Assembly: GCA_958354105.1 (NCBI GenBank) | Contig: CATWVA010000009.1 | Location: 1 to 61,973, forward strand | Direction: 5' to 3' | Length of the DNA stretch: 61,973 nucleotides | From: an uncultured Collinsella sp. | GTDB taxonomy: Bacteria; Actinomycetota; Coriobacteriia; Coriobacteriales; Coriobacteriaceae | Shown: positions 1 through 6,520 of the stretch, one piece after another | How the letters are laid out: the number at the start of each line of letters is the position of its first letter | Numbering within the stretch: the stretch's first letter is position 1 | The notes under the pieces: model-generated | What the model was told of the DNA's origin: nothing | The model's input: only the letters and a program-made list of their open reading frames with translations | Databases searched by the model: none | Translations under genes and position numbers: made by a program

Positions 1-612
1 CGTCAGGACCTTCTTGGCACCGTTGACCTGCTTGGAACTCATGCCCGACTGCTCAATATATGCCACGGCGCGGCGGCTGGCATCAATCTCGACCGGCAGC
101 GTAACCAACTGGAACAACACACTAAACGAGAAGAAGATCAACGCGAGGGTCGTGAGTCCCGCGATGTTCATAAACAGGCCCATGAGTAGCACGATGGTCC
201 AGGTGTTCTGGGTAAAGTTGACGACCGGGACCAGGGCAGTGCGCACCCTCATCATGGCATAGCCACTTTGACGCTGCGCGGCATGGCCTGCCTCGTGACA
301 AGCGACAGCAACGCTTGCAACCGAGCCGCCCGAACGGTTGGCGTCCGAGAGGTACAGGTTGTTATCCTGCGGGTTGTAGTGGTCGGTGAGCTCACCGGCG
401 ACACCTTTGATACCCACGGCATTGCAGCCGTTGGCGTCGAGCATGCGGCGCGCGACCGCAGCGCCCGTGTCGCCGTCCGAGCGAACCTTGGACCAGGTTT
501 TGTACGTCGAGTTGATATAGCTCTGCGCGGCAAGACCGAGCACCGTACAAACAAGAACAACCAGCAGGTACAGCGGGTCGATGCCAAAGCCGTATCCATA
601 GTAATAAGGCAT
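1..612 (-). CDS. Neutral zinc metallopeptidase, YugP-like (partial, 3' end outside window)
   Basis: The frame is open from an ATG at 612 to the left edge, so at least 204 residues are present and the C terminus is missing. A GGAGG ribosome site lies just upstream of the ATG. The protein has a Tyr/Gly-rich start, a membrane segment at about residues 12-30, and the zinc motif HEAGH at residues 106-110 inside VACHEAGHAAQ. Further hydrophobic stretches follow at about 125-165. This arrangement matches the YugP/Zn_peptidase_2 family of membrane-embedded putative metallopeptidases, whose substrate is unknown. It lies downstream of RNase D on the same strand, separated by about 240 bases of repeat structure. 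Confidence 0.85.
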   Translation of the reverse strand, partial: MPYYYGYGFGIDPLYLLVVLVCTVLGLAAQSYINSTYKTWSKVRSDGDTGAAVARRMLDANGCNAVGIKGVAGELTDHYNPQDNNLYLSDANRSGGSVASVAVACHEAGHAAQRQSGYAMMRVRTALVPVVNFTQNTWTIVLLMGLFMNIAGLTTLALIFFSFSVLFQLVTLPVEIDASRRAVAYIEQSGMSSKQVNGAKKVLT

Positions 613-704
613 GCGAATTCCTCCGAATCGAGTTACACGTTGGAGGCATTCTACCCACTCGACTGACCAGCAAATCAACATCGATGTTTTGGCAATGTCA
701 GCGA

Positions 705-802
705 AAACGGCCGAGAGCGAGCAAGGTGACGTGAAAGAGAAGCGACGCGTACTTTGGTACGCGAGCGACGATTGAACGTCAGATTGCCGCTCTCGGCCGT
801 TT
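705..802. repeat. Long nested inverted repeat, copy 1 of a dispersed structured element
   Basis: The 15-base arm at 705-719 pairs perfectly with 788-802. Inside it 721-724 pairs with 784-787 and 727-732 with 776-781, separated by 2-base symmetric internal loops. The centre holds a hairpin GCGTAC-tttg-GTACGC (747-762) flanked by GAAAGAGAAGCGAC and GAGCGACGATTGA. A second copy with the same core but different outer arms lies at 6315-6415 in the opposite orientation. The location is intergenic, between rnd and the metallopeptidase gene. Confidence 0.8.
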
Positions 803-815
803 GCAGCGTCGAGCT

Positions 816-843
816 GTTACGCGGTTTGGTAAAACCGCGTAAC
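816..843. repeat. Perfect 12-bp hairpin downstream of rnd
   Basis: GTTACGCGGTTT at 816-827 pairs with 832-843 around the loop GGTA. It lies directly 3' of the rnd stop codon and could act as a transcript-end structure, but no U tract follows. Read on the minus strand, its first 18 bases recur exactly at 21029-21046, immediately after the dapH stop codon. Confidence 0.7.
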
Positions 844-850
844 TATATAC

Positions 851-1984
851 CTATAGCAATTCAATTTTGCCATCTTTGACCGTCAACCCCATATTGCCCG
901 AGAGCAGATCGTCCAGGCGCGAGCCCACAAGCTCAAAGCGCCAGCCTTCGCGCAAGGGGCTTTGCTCGGGATGCTCAATATAGTCGGCCAGGTCATCGCG
1001 CGAGGCAATGACCGAGGTCGCCACGCCCGAGCGCTCGGCAACCAGGCGGATGAGCGCGTACATGAGATCCGTCACGCTCTCCAGCTCCGGAGAGATCTGG
1101 CGATGCCCGCGCACCATGAGCGGCAGGCGATCGTGCGGGCAGCTCGCGCCGCGCTTGATGGCCATGAGCGCGCCGTCCACATCGCGCTCCCCCAGCTGAT
1201 CGGTACCGCGAATGCTACGGAACTCTTCAACGCGCACAGGATTGCGCTTAACGAGCGCCAGCAGCGTGTCGTCGGACATGACCCACTTGCGCGGGATGTT
1301 GCGGCGCTCGGCGCGGTCCTCGCGCCAGGCGGCGAGCTCGCGCGCGATACCCAGCTGGTGACGGCTGCACGAATTGATGCGTTTGACCTTGCGGAACGCC
1401 TCGTGGCGATCGGCGCGATAGTGCGATTCGTCAGCCAGCGGGCGCAGCTCGTCGAGCACCCAGTCCACCCGGCCCAGCTCGCGCAGGCGACTCATCATCT
1501 CGGTATAGGCGACAATCAGGTACTTGACGTCATCAATCGCGTACTCAATCTGCTTATCGGTCAGCGGGCGACGCGACCAGTCGGTCAGCGACTCGGTCTT
1601 GGGCAACGAGACGCCGCAGAACGTCTGAACAAGCGCGCCATACGAAATCTGCTGGCGCTCGCCCAAAAAGGCGGCGGCGACCTGCGTATCGAAAATCGGT
1701 CGTGGCAGTACGCCTACGGTATGGAGCATGACCTCCATATCCTGCGAGCACGCGTGGAAGACCTTGGTCACGCTCTCATCGGCCATAAGCTCGGCCAGCG
1801 GCGATAGGTCGTCGATCACCAGGGGATCGACCGCTACGCTCTCGGCAGGGGTGGCAATCTGAACCAAACACAGACGTGGATGGAACGTGCGCTCGCGCAA
1901 AAACTCGGTATCGACGGCAATCGCGTCGAACTCACGGGCACGCTGGCAAAAGTCGAGTAGAGCCTGATGTGTGGAAATGTACAT
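851..1984 (-). CDS. rnd: Ribonuclease D
   Basis: 3'-5' exoribonuclease of the DEDD superfamily, used in tRNA 3' maturation and RNA turnover. The N-terminal exonuclease domain shows the motif-I pair in AVDTEFLRERTF, motif II in HACSQDMEV, and a Y-x3-D motif III in YAIDDVKYL. A C-terminal HRDC-like region follows (about residues 205-300). From the Met at 1984 the protein is 377 residues, about the length of E. coli RNase D (375), and its start aligns with the family. A GTG at 2020 would add 12 unconserved residues and is less likely. A weak ribosome site leaves the start somewhat uncertain. Confidence 0.93.
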   Translation of the reverse strand: MYISTHQALLDFCQRAREFDAIAVDTEFLRERTFHPRLCLVQIATPAESVAVDPLVIDDLSPLAELMADESVTKVFHACSQDMEVMLHTVGVLPRPIFDTQVAAAFLGERQQISYGALVQTFCGVSLPKTESLTDWSRRPLTDKQIEYAIDDVKYLIVAYTEMMSRLRELGRVDWVLDELRPLADESHYRADRHEAFRKVKRINSCSRHQLGIARELAAWREDRAERRNIPRKWVMSDDTLLALVKRNPVRVEEFRSIRGTDQLGERDVDGALMAIKRGASCPHDRLPLMVRGHRQISPELESVTDLMYALIRLVAERSGVATSVIASRDDLADYIEHPEQSPLREGWRFELVGSRLDDLLSGNMGLTVKDGKIELL

Positions 1985-2082
1985 ATCAACCCATCGAATA
2001 AGGTTAGGCCCGAAAAACACGGGTAGGATATCGGCATTGCCTTACAACTATACTCGGTTAGTCACAGAACGGGAACGTAAGT

Positions 2083-3000
2083 ATGCGCTGCCTTATCATC
2101 CACAACCCGGCATCGGGCCCCAGCTCAGATGAAATCTACGCATTCACGCACGCCCTCGCGCAGGGCGGCGACGAGGTCGTGATGCGTTTTATCGGTGATG
2201 GCATGGAGCCCGAGGACGCCGTGGCAGACGTGCGCGAGTTCGACCGCGTGGTCGTTTCGGGCGGCGACGGCACTGTCTCCAACGTGCTCGACCAGATGCG
2301 CGGGTGCGGTGTCCCCACGCTCGTCTTCCCCTCCGGCACAGCCTGCCTGTTCTTCAACAACATCGGCAATGCCCCCGAGGCAGCGGCGCTCGCCAAGGCC
2401 TGCCGCGCCGGTCGCACGGTCAAAGTGGACATGGGCGAGCTCTTTTGGCTAGACGAGAACGGCAACGAGAAGCGCCACGGCTTTATCATCATCGCCGGCT
2501 CGGGCTTCGACGCCGAGATCATGATGAAGGCCGCCCCCACCAAAAACGATATCGGCGAGATCGCCTACTTCCTCTCCGCGCTCGCCACGCCCAACCCCAC
2601 GGTGGCACACTTTACCATTGAGCACGACGGCATTGTCGAGGAGCTCGATGGCATCTGCTGCATGGCGGGCAATACCTCGGTCATCCAAAACGACATCAAC
2701 CTGTTCCCCGACTGCCGCATGAGCGACGGCATGGTCGACATCGCGGTCATCGAGCCCGTAAAAACCGTCCAGCTCCTGCCCACCGTGATCACCGCCGCGC
2801 TCGACCCCGCCGGCAAGTTGCTCGGCCGTCCGCAGTTCAAGATCATCCAGACCAAGGAAGCCAAGATCACCTGCACGCCGTCGCTGGGCATGCAGTTCGA
2901 TGGCGAAATTATCTCCAGCAATTCGGGCGTCTTTGGAGCCCGCGCGCTTCCGCAATGCCTCGACCTCATCGTCGACGAATTCTCCCCGCTCGGAAAATAG
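2083..3000 (+). CDS. Diacylglycerol/lipid kinase family protein (DagK/YegS type)
   Basis: The 305-residue protein has the diacylglycerol-kinase catalytic fold: an N-terminal LIIHNPASG phosphate-loop strand, the nucleotide motif VVSGGDGT at about 57-64, and the PSGTACLFFNN segment typical of this family. The C-terminal half carries the second beta-sandwich domain with GSGFDAEIM and DGMVDIAVIEP. Family members phosphorylate lipids such as diacylglycerol or undecaprenol; the substrate here cannot be read from sequence. It starts about 60 bases from the divergent rnd gene and is followed after 9 bases by a 30-residue membrane peptide, probably in one transcript. Confidence 0.88.
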   Translation: MRCLIIHNPASGPSSDEIYAFTHALAQGGDEVVMRFIGDGMEPEDAVADVREFDRVVVSGGDGTVSNVLDQMRGCGVPTLVFPSGTACLFFNNIGNAPEAAALAKACRAGRTVKVDMGELFWLDENGNEKRHGFIIIAGSGFDAEIMMKAAPTKNDIGEIAYFLSALATPNPTVAHFTIEHDGIVEELDGICCMAGNTSVIQNDINLFPDCRMSDGMVDIAVIEPVKTVQLLPTVITAALDPAGKLLGRPQFKIIQTKEAKITCTPSLGMQFDGEIISSNSGVFGARALPQCLDLIVDEFSPLGK

Positions 3001-3009
3001 GAGGACCCT

Positions 3010-3102
3010 ATGAACGACAATCCCCTGCTCGGCTTTATCATCATCGTTTTGGCCATGCTCGTCGGCTATGCGATCAACGTGATCCACCGCCGGAAGAAGT
3101 AA
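3010..3102 (+). CDS. Small membrane peptide (30 aa)
   Basis: ATG at 3010 is preceded at a good distance by GGAGGA, which overlaps the end of the lipid kinase gene. The product is 30 residues: a short polar start (MNDNPLL), one membrane-spanning segment rich in Ile, Val and Leu, and a basic tail ending HRRKK. That pattern predicts a single-pass peptide with a cytoplasmic C terminus. The strong ribosome site and 9-base spacing suggest real translational coupling to the lipid kinase. I do not recognise a family, and a role as a partner of the kinase is inference from position only. Confidence 0.6.
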   Translation: MNDNPLLGFIIIVLAMLVGYAINVIHRRKK

Positions 3103-3408
3103 TTCCATATTGGCATGATATTCATCCAATTATCGTCTCCCCTGCCGTTTATGCATTTGCCAAACAGCAGGGGATTTTCATTTCGGACATTCCCAGCTAC
3201 TTTATTCGACTACAGTAATTACAGGGCGTCTTTATTAAAGTAAAGCTATAAACTGAGTACAATTAACCGCTCATCGCATATTTCATCACGCTTATCGAGT
3301 AAGTTTCTTTCATAGATGAATATTGTTTCCAGTTCGTTACGCTAATGGGGTGTCTTTATTGGCTGAAGCCCTCTGGCAACGGAGGGCTTTCGCACGCTGG
3401 GAGGGAAA
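3103..3408. other. 306-bp intergenic region upstream of the surface dipeptidase
   Basis: No gene is seen here. The region is AT-rich in its middle (about 3115-3350), unlike its neighbours, and so probably holds the promoter of the downstream surface protein. It ends with a leader hairpin at 3366-3389. Confidence 0.5.
3366..3389 (+). terminator. Leader hairpin before the C69 dipeptidase gene
   Basis: AAGCCCTC at 3366-3373 pairs with GAGGGCTT at 3382-3389 around an 8-base loop, followed by only a short T run and then the gene's GGGAGG ribosome site. It could be a weak terminator or attenuator in the 5' leader. Confidence 0.4.
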
Positions 3409-5334
3409 ATGAGGAAAACTCACCCCGTCAACGCGCTCAAAAAGCTTGGCATAGGCCTCGCCTTTGGAGCTGCAACCATCATGTCCATGCCGACGTCTGC
3501 GCTCGCCTGCACGCAGATGTACATGGGCAAGAACCTTACGGCCGACGGCAATACGTATTATGGCCGCGCCGAGGACTATGGCAAACGCTACCTCAAGCAC
3601 TTTGGCATCGAGGGTTCGCACGCCCCCGGCTTCACCTACAGCTCCGATGAGTCCGGGTTCGTATACACCTCAAACAAAACCACGTATCGCTACAGCTATG
3701 TGCGCGATCACCCCTCGCAATGGGATGAGCGTTGGGATGCCTACTCCGAAGCAGGCATCAACGAGAAGGGCGTCTCCTGTTCCGCCACGCTAAGCACCAG
3801 CATGAACGCAGATGTCAAAGCTGTGGACCCCCTGACGAATGGCTTGGGTGAGTACAGCTACGCCAGCGTTATCCTGGGCGAAAGCGCCACGGCCCGTGAG
3901 GGCGTCGAGCTTATCGGCAGTCTGATTGACCAGCAGGGTGTCTGCTCCAACGACCAGATTGTCATCGCCGACAGCAACGAGACCTGGCTGTTCGCCGCAC
4001 TTTCCGGGCATCAGTGGATTGCCATGAAGCTCGCTGATGACGTCGCGTCGCTCAACCCTAATATCGGGAGCCTCAACTACGATGTCGACCTCGACGACAC
4101 CGAGAACTGCCTCCACTCCAAGGCCATCCAGTCCATGCCCGAGGAGAAGGGCTTCGCCGAGTACACCGACGGCAAGTTCGATGTTGCCAGAACCTATGGC
4201 GAGAGACTCGATAAGACTGGCATGCATCAGTGGACTCGCTATGTCCAGGGCCGAGACTACTTCATGAACCCGCTTACCAAGGACGCCGACTACACCATCG
4301 TCAACGACAACGGCAGCGTCGGCGCATCCGTCAGCGAGATCCAGCCCTTGTTCTTCAAGCCTGGCAAGTCTGGCTGGAGCACCTTTGAGCTGATTCGTGC
4401 CTTTGGCAACCGCGGCGAAAATGTCCCCGGCCTTAACGCCAACACCGACGGCGCCTACGCCATCGGCACCGAGCGCAACACCGAGATCAACCTCTTCCAG
4501 ATTCGTCGCGGCCTTGATCCCCAGGTTGCCACCATCCAGTGGGAAATGCTCTCCCGCGCTGCGTACTCCGTCGCCATCCCGTTGTACTCCGCTCTGATAA
4601 CTGAGGTCAGCCCGTACTTCAGCGATCAGACCGTCTCCTTCGAGCACTGCGAAGAGACCGACATCGTAAACAACGAGGAGCCCGAGAACTCAATCAACTA
4701 CGTTCTCATGGACATCAGCTCGCTCTGCTTTGAGAACCCTGACACCCTTGGTATCAGCGTCCGTGCCTACCTCGATGCGCTCCAGAATGAGCTCATCGAG
4801 CAGAACAAGGAAGTTGACGCCGCCATGCTGGCCGAGACGACCACCGAGGGCCGCACTGCCCTGGCCAACAAGGCCGGCAAGGCTGCTACCGAGAACACCT
4901 ACGTCAAGTGCAAGGCCCTGCTCCAGGAGATGCGCGCCTATCAGAAGGCCGAAAACTTCGACCAGCCCTTCACCCCGAGCGACCTGAACACCGAGACTAA
5001 CGGCCTCAAGGTGTCCATCACCTACGCCAAGGACGCTCTTGCCACCGACCCGGTAACCCCGGATCAGCCTGGCACTCCCGAGCAGCCTGGTACTCCTGAG
5101 CAGCCCGGTACCCCCGAGCAGCCCGCTAAGCCCGAGAAGCCCGCCACCAAGCCCGAGAAGCCTGGCAAGTCGGACACCACGACCACGGTAACCACCAACA
5201 AGACGAACACCAAGGGCGGCCTGCCCACCACTGGCGATCGTTTTGATGGCCGCGTGGTGGCCGCATTCGCCATCGCTGGCGTTGCCGTCATCTCCGCGGG
5301 CGGTTACTTCCTCTACCGTCGCAATAAGGAGTAA
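3409..5334 (+). CDS. Sortase-anchored C69-family dipeptidase
   Basis: Extracellular cysteine N-terminal-nucleophile hydrolase of peptidase family C69 (PepD-like), 641 residues. The signal peptide ends ...MPTSALA, and the next residue, Cys34 in CTQMYMGKNLTADG, is the expected catalytic nucleophile, so signal cleavage would itself expose the active N-terminal cysteine. The core covers about 34-530. It is followed by a proline-rich spacer with three PGTPEQ repeats, a Thr-rich stretch, and the cell-wall sorting signal LPTTG (residues 605-609), a membrane helix and the tail YRRNKE. GGGAGG precedes the ATG. The likely role is trimming dipeptides at the cell surface for uptake. No sortase gene is in the window. 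Confidence 0.92.
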   Translation: MRKTHPVNALKKLGIGLAFGAATIMSMPTSALACTQMYMGKNLTADGNTYYGRAEDYGKRYLKHFGIEGSHAPGFTYSSDESGFVYTSNKTTYRYSYVRDHPSQWDERWDAYSEAGINEKGVSCSATLSTSMNADVKAVDPLTNGLGEYSYASVILGESATAREGVELIGSLIDQQGVCSNDQIVIADSNETWLFAALSGHQWIAMKLADDVASLNPNIGSLNYDVDLDDTENCLHSKAIQSMPEEKGFAEYTDGKFDVARTYGERLDKTGMHQWTRYVQGRDYFMNPLTKDADYTIVNDNGSVGASVSEIQPLFFKPGKSGWSTFELIRAFGNRGENVPGLNANTDGAYAIGTERNTEINLFQIRRGLDPQVATIQWEMLSRAAYSVAIPLYSALITEVSPYFSDQTVSFEHCEETDIVNNEEPENSINYVLMDISSLCFENPDTLGISVRAYLDALQNELIEQNKEVDAAMLAETTTEGRTALANKAGKAATENTYVKCKALLQEMRAYQKAENFDQPFTPSDLNTETNGLKVSITYAKDALATDPVTPDQPGTPEQPGTPEQPGTPEQPAKPEKPATKPEKPGKSDTTTTVTTNKTNTKGGLPTTGDRFDGRVVAAFAIAGVAVISAGGYFLYRRNKE

Positions 5335-5342
5335 CGTCTTAG

Positions 5343-5393
5343 CTGAGCGGGCAAGGCAGCGATGGCAGCCTCGCCCGCTCAGCCCGCTCTTTT
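5343..5393 (+). terminator. Terminator after the C69 dipeptidase gene
   Basis: CTGAGCGGGC at 5343-5352 pairs perfectly with 5373-5382, followed by CCCGCTCTTTT. It separates the surface protein gene from the trp leader unit. Confidence 0.65.
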
Positions 5394-5434
5394 GACCGGC
5401 GGGAAACCCGTCTGAAATCTTTTCAAAAAAGATT

Positions 5435-5463
5435 TCCCCGCACACACTTCGCTGTGCTATAGT
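5435..5463 (+). promoter_or_regulatory. Candidate promoter for the trp-leader/ECF operon
   Basis: An extended -10 element TGCTATAGT ends at 5463. The -35 region around 5435 is poor, as is common with extended -10 promoters. Transcription would start about 50 bases before the leader peptide ATG. Confidence 0.45.
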
Positions 5464-5521
5464 GCAGCGCAACAGCAATTAGGTGCGACCGCGCCACGGC
5501 ATCACGAAAGGAGCCACCGAC

Positions 5522-5590
5522 ATGAAGAACACGATGAACTCTCTCAACAACTGGTGGTGGCGTGATGCGAATACGATCGGTCGACAGTGA
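5522..5590 (+). CDS. Tryptophan-rich leader peptide (attenuator)
   Basis: A 22-residue ORF with an AAAGGAG ribosome site about 10 bases upstream begins MKNTMNSLNN and then has three consecutive Trp codons at 5552-5560, followed by Arg-Asp. This resembles trp-operon leader peptides, where stalling on scarce Trp-tRNA controls a downstream terminator. The segment GGCGTGA (5559-5565), over the last Trp codon, pairs perfectly with TCACGCC (5596-5602), giving a 1:2 hairpin that a stalled ribosome would block. A strong terminator follows at 5629-5658. The regulated genes are a TrpP-like transporter and its ECF module. Confidence 0.85.
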   Translation: MKNTMNSLNNWWWRDANTIGRQ

Positions 5591-5628
5591 GTCCCTCACG
5601 CCTGTTTTTGCGCTCTAGGTGATTGGAA

Positions 5629-5658
5629 GGCCTCCGGTTTCGACCGGGGGCCTTTTTT
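5629..5658 (+). terminator. Intrinsic terminator of the Trp attenuator
   Basis: GGCCTCCGGT (5629-5638) pairs with ACCGGGGGCC (5643-5652) across a TTCG tetraloop, with one G-T wobble, followed by six T. It lies between the leader peptide and the transporter gene, as expected for transcription attenuation. The competing antiterminator is less clear by eye; only GCCT (5600-5603) with AGGC (5628-5631) is visible. Confidence 0.85.
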
Positions 5659-5735
5659 CTATCTCGAGCCCGATCGCATTCGCATCACGCGCCTCCGCTT
5701 TTCTCTTGCACTCCCATTCCGAAAGGATTTTCGCC

Positions 5736-6308
5736 ATGTCTCAGAACACCACCGCCGCCCAGCCCCGCACCGTCCAGACCGCCGACCGCGGCAAACTCGA
5801 TGTCCGCGCCCTCGTCCTGCTCGCCATCCTGCTCGCCGCCGGCTTCATCCTCAACTTCACCGTCGGCAAGGCAATCTCGGGCATCTCGGGCGGCATGATC
5901 AGCCCCGAGTTCATCATCTCGGCCTTCTGCCTCACCATCCTGGTCGTTCGCCCCAACATCGGCCAGGCGCTCGTCATTGGCCTCATCTCGGCTGCCGTGA
6001 TCCAGATCACCACCACTTCGCCGTTCGTCGATTTTGCCGCCGAGGGCATCGCCGCCATGCTCATGGCCGTCATCGTCAACGCCGCCGGCAAGAACGGTCA
6101 GGTCAAGCCCGCGATCGCCATTGTCGCAACCTTCCTGACCACCTTTGTCTCCGGCGTCATCTTCATGGTCATCAAGATGGCCATGCTCGGCGTGGTCGGC
6201 GAGCTCGCCGCCGCCATGTTGCCCGTCGTCGCCATGACCGCCGTCTTTAACGCCATTCTGGTCGGCGCCCTCTACTTGCCCATCCAGAAGGCCCTTAGGC
6301 TCAACTAA
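5736..6308 (+). CDS. trpP: TrpP-like ECF transporter S component (predicted tryptophan)
   Basis: The ATG at 5736 follows GAAAGGA and gives 190 residues; an upstream in-frame start would read through the terminator and is rejected. After a short polar N terminus there are about six hydrophobic segments with the stretch RPNIGQALVIGLISAA and a SPFVDFAAEG loop, resembling TrpP-type substrate-binding subunits of energy-coupling-factor transporters. The downstream fused ATPase and EcfT supply the energising module. The Trp-codon leader and attenuator directly upstream support tryptophan as substrate. The family call is from pattern memory and the substrate is inferred from regulation. Confidence 0.8.
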   Translation: MSQNTTAAQPRTVQTADRGKLDVRALVLLAILLAAGFILNFTVGKAISGISGGMISPEFIISAFCLTILVVRPNIGQALVIGLISAAVIQITTTSPFVDFAAEGIAAMLMAVIVNAAGKNGQVKPAIAIVATFLTTFVSGVIFMVIKMAMLGVVGELAAAMLPVVAMTAVFNAILVGALYLPIQKALRLN

Positions 6309-6314
6309 CCCGCT

Positions 6315-6415
6315 CGGCTTTATGAGCCACCCCATCTTGGCGTTCATTCGTCACTCGCGTACCCAAGTACGCTTCGCCCCTCTTTCGCGCCAACCTGGGG
6401 CCCCTCGTAAAGCCG
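6315..6415. repeat. Long nested inverted repeat, copy 2 of the dispersed structured element
   Basis: The outer arm 6315-6326 pairs with 6404-6415 (one G-T wobble). CCCCA 6330-6334 pairs with 6396-6400 and TTGGCG 6337-6342 with 6388-6393. The core hairpin GCGTAC-ccaa-GTACGC is at 6357-6372. Read on the minus strand, the core closely matches 733-775 of copy 1, while the outer arms differ in sequence but keep the pairing. It lies between the S-component and ATPase genes. Confidence 0.8.
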
Positions 6416-6453
6416 TCTCCGTGCTTCGCCACCAAAGACTGTCCCAAACAACA

Positions 6454-6507
6454 AGCCATTGGGGACGTTCTTAAACGACTAGTCATGTAAGAACGTCCCC
6501 AATGGCT
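6454..6507. repeat. Perfect 20-bp inverted repeat (GGGGACGTTCTT palindrome)
   Basis: The arm at 6454-6473 pairs base for base with 6488-6507 around a 14-base loop that itself contains GACTAGTC. It sits 14 bases before the ATPase start codon, so it may be a REP-like repeat, a processing site or a partial terminator inside the operon. Confidence 0.8.
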
Positions 6508-6520
6508 ATGAAAGGTATCC

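Noticed and set aside
1985..2020. GTG start extending RNase D by 12 residues
   Set aside because: The extension MFFGPNLIRWVD is not like family N termini, which begin at the residue aligned with 1984.
5057..5160. Short tandem repeats in the C69 gene as a CRISPR or satellite
   Set aside because: They encode PGTPEQ units of the wall-spanning stalk and are in frame.
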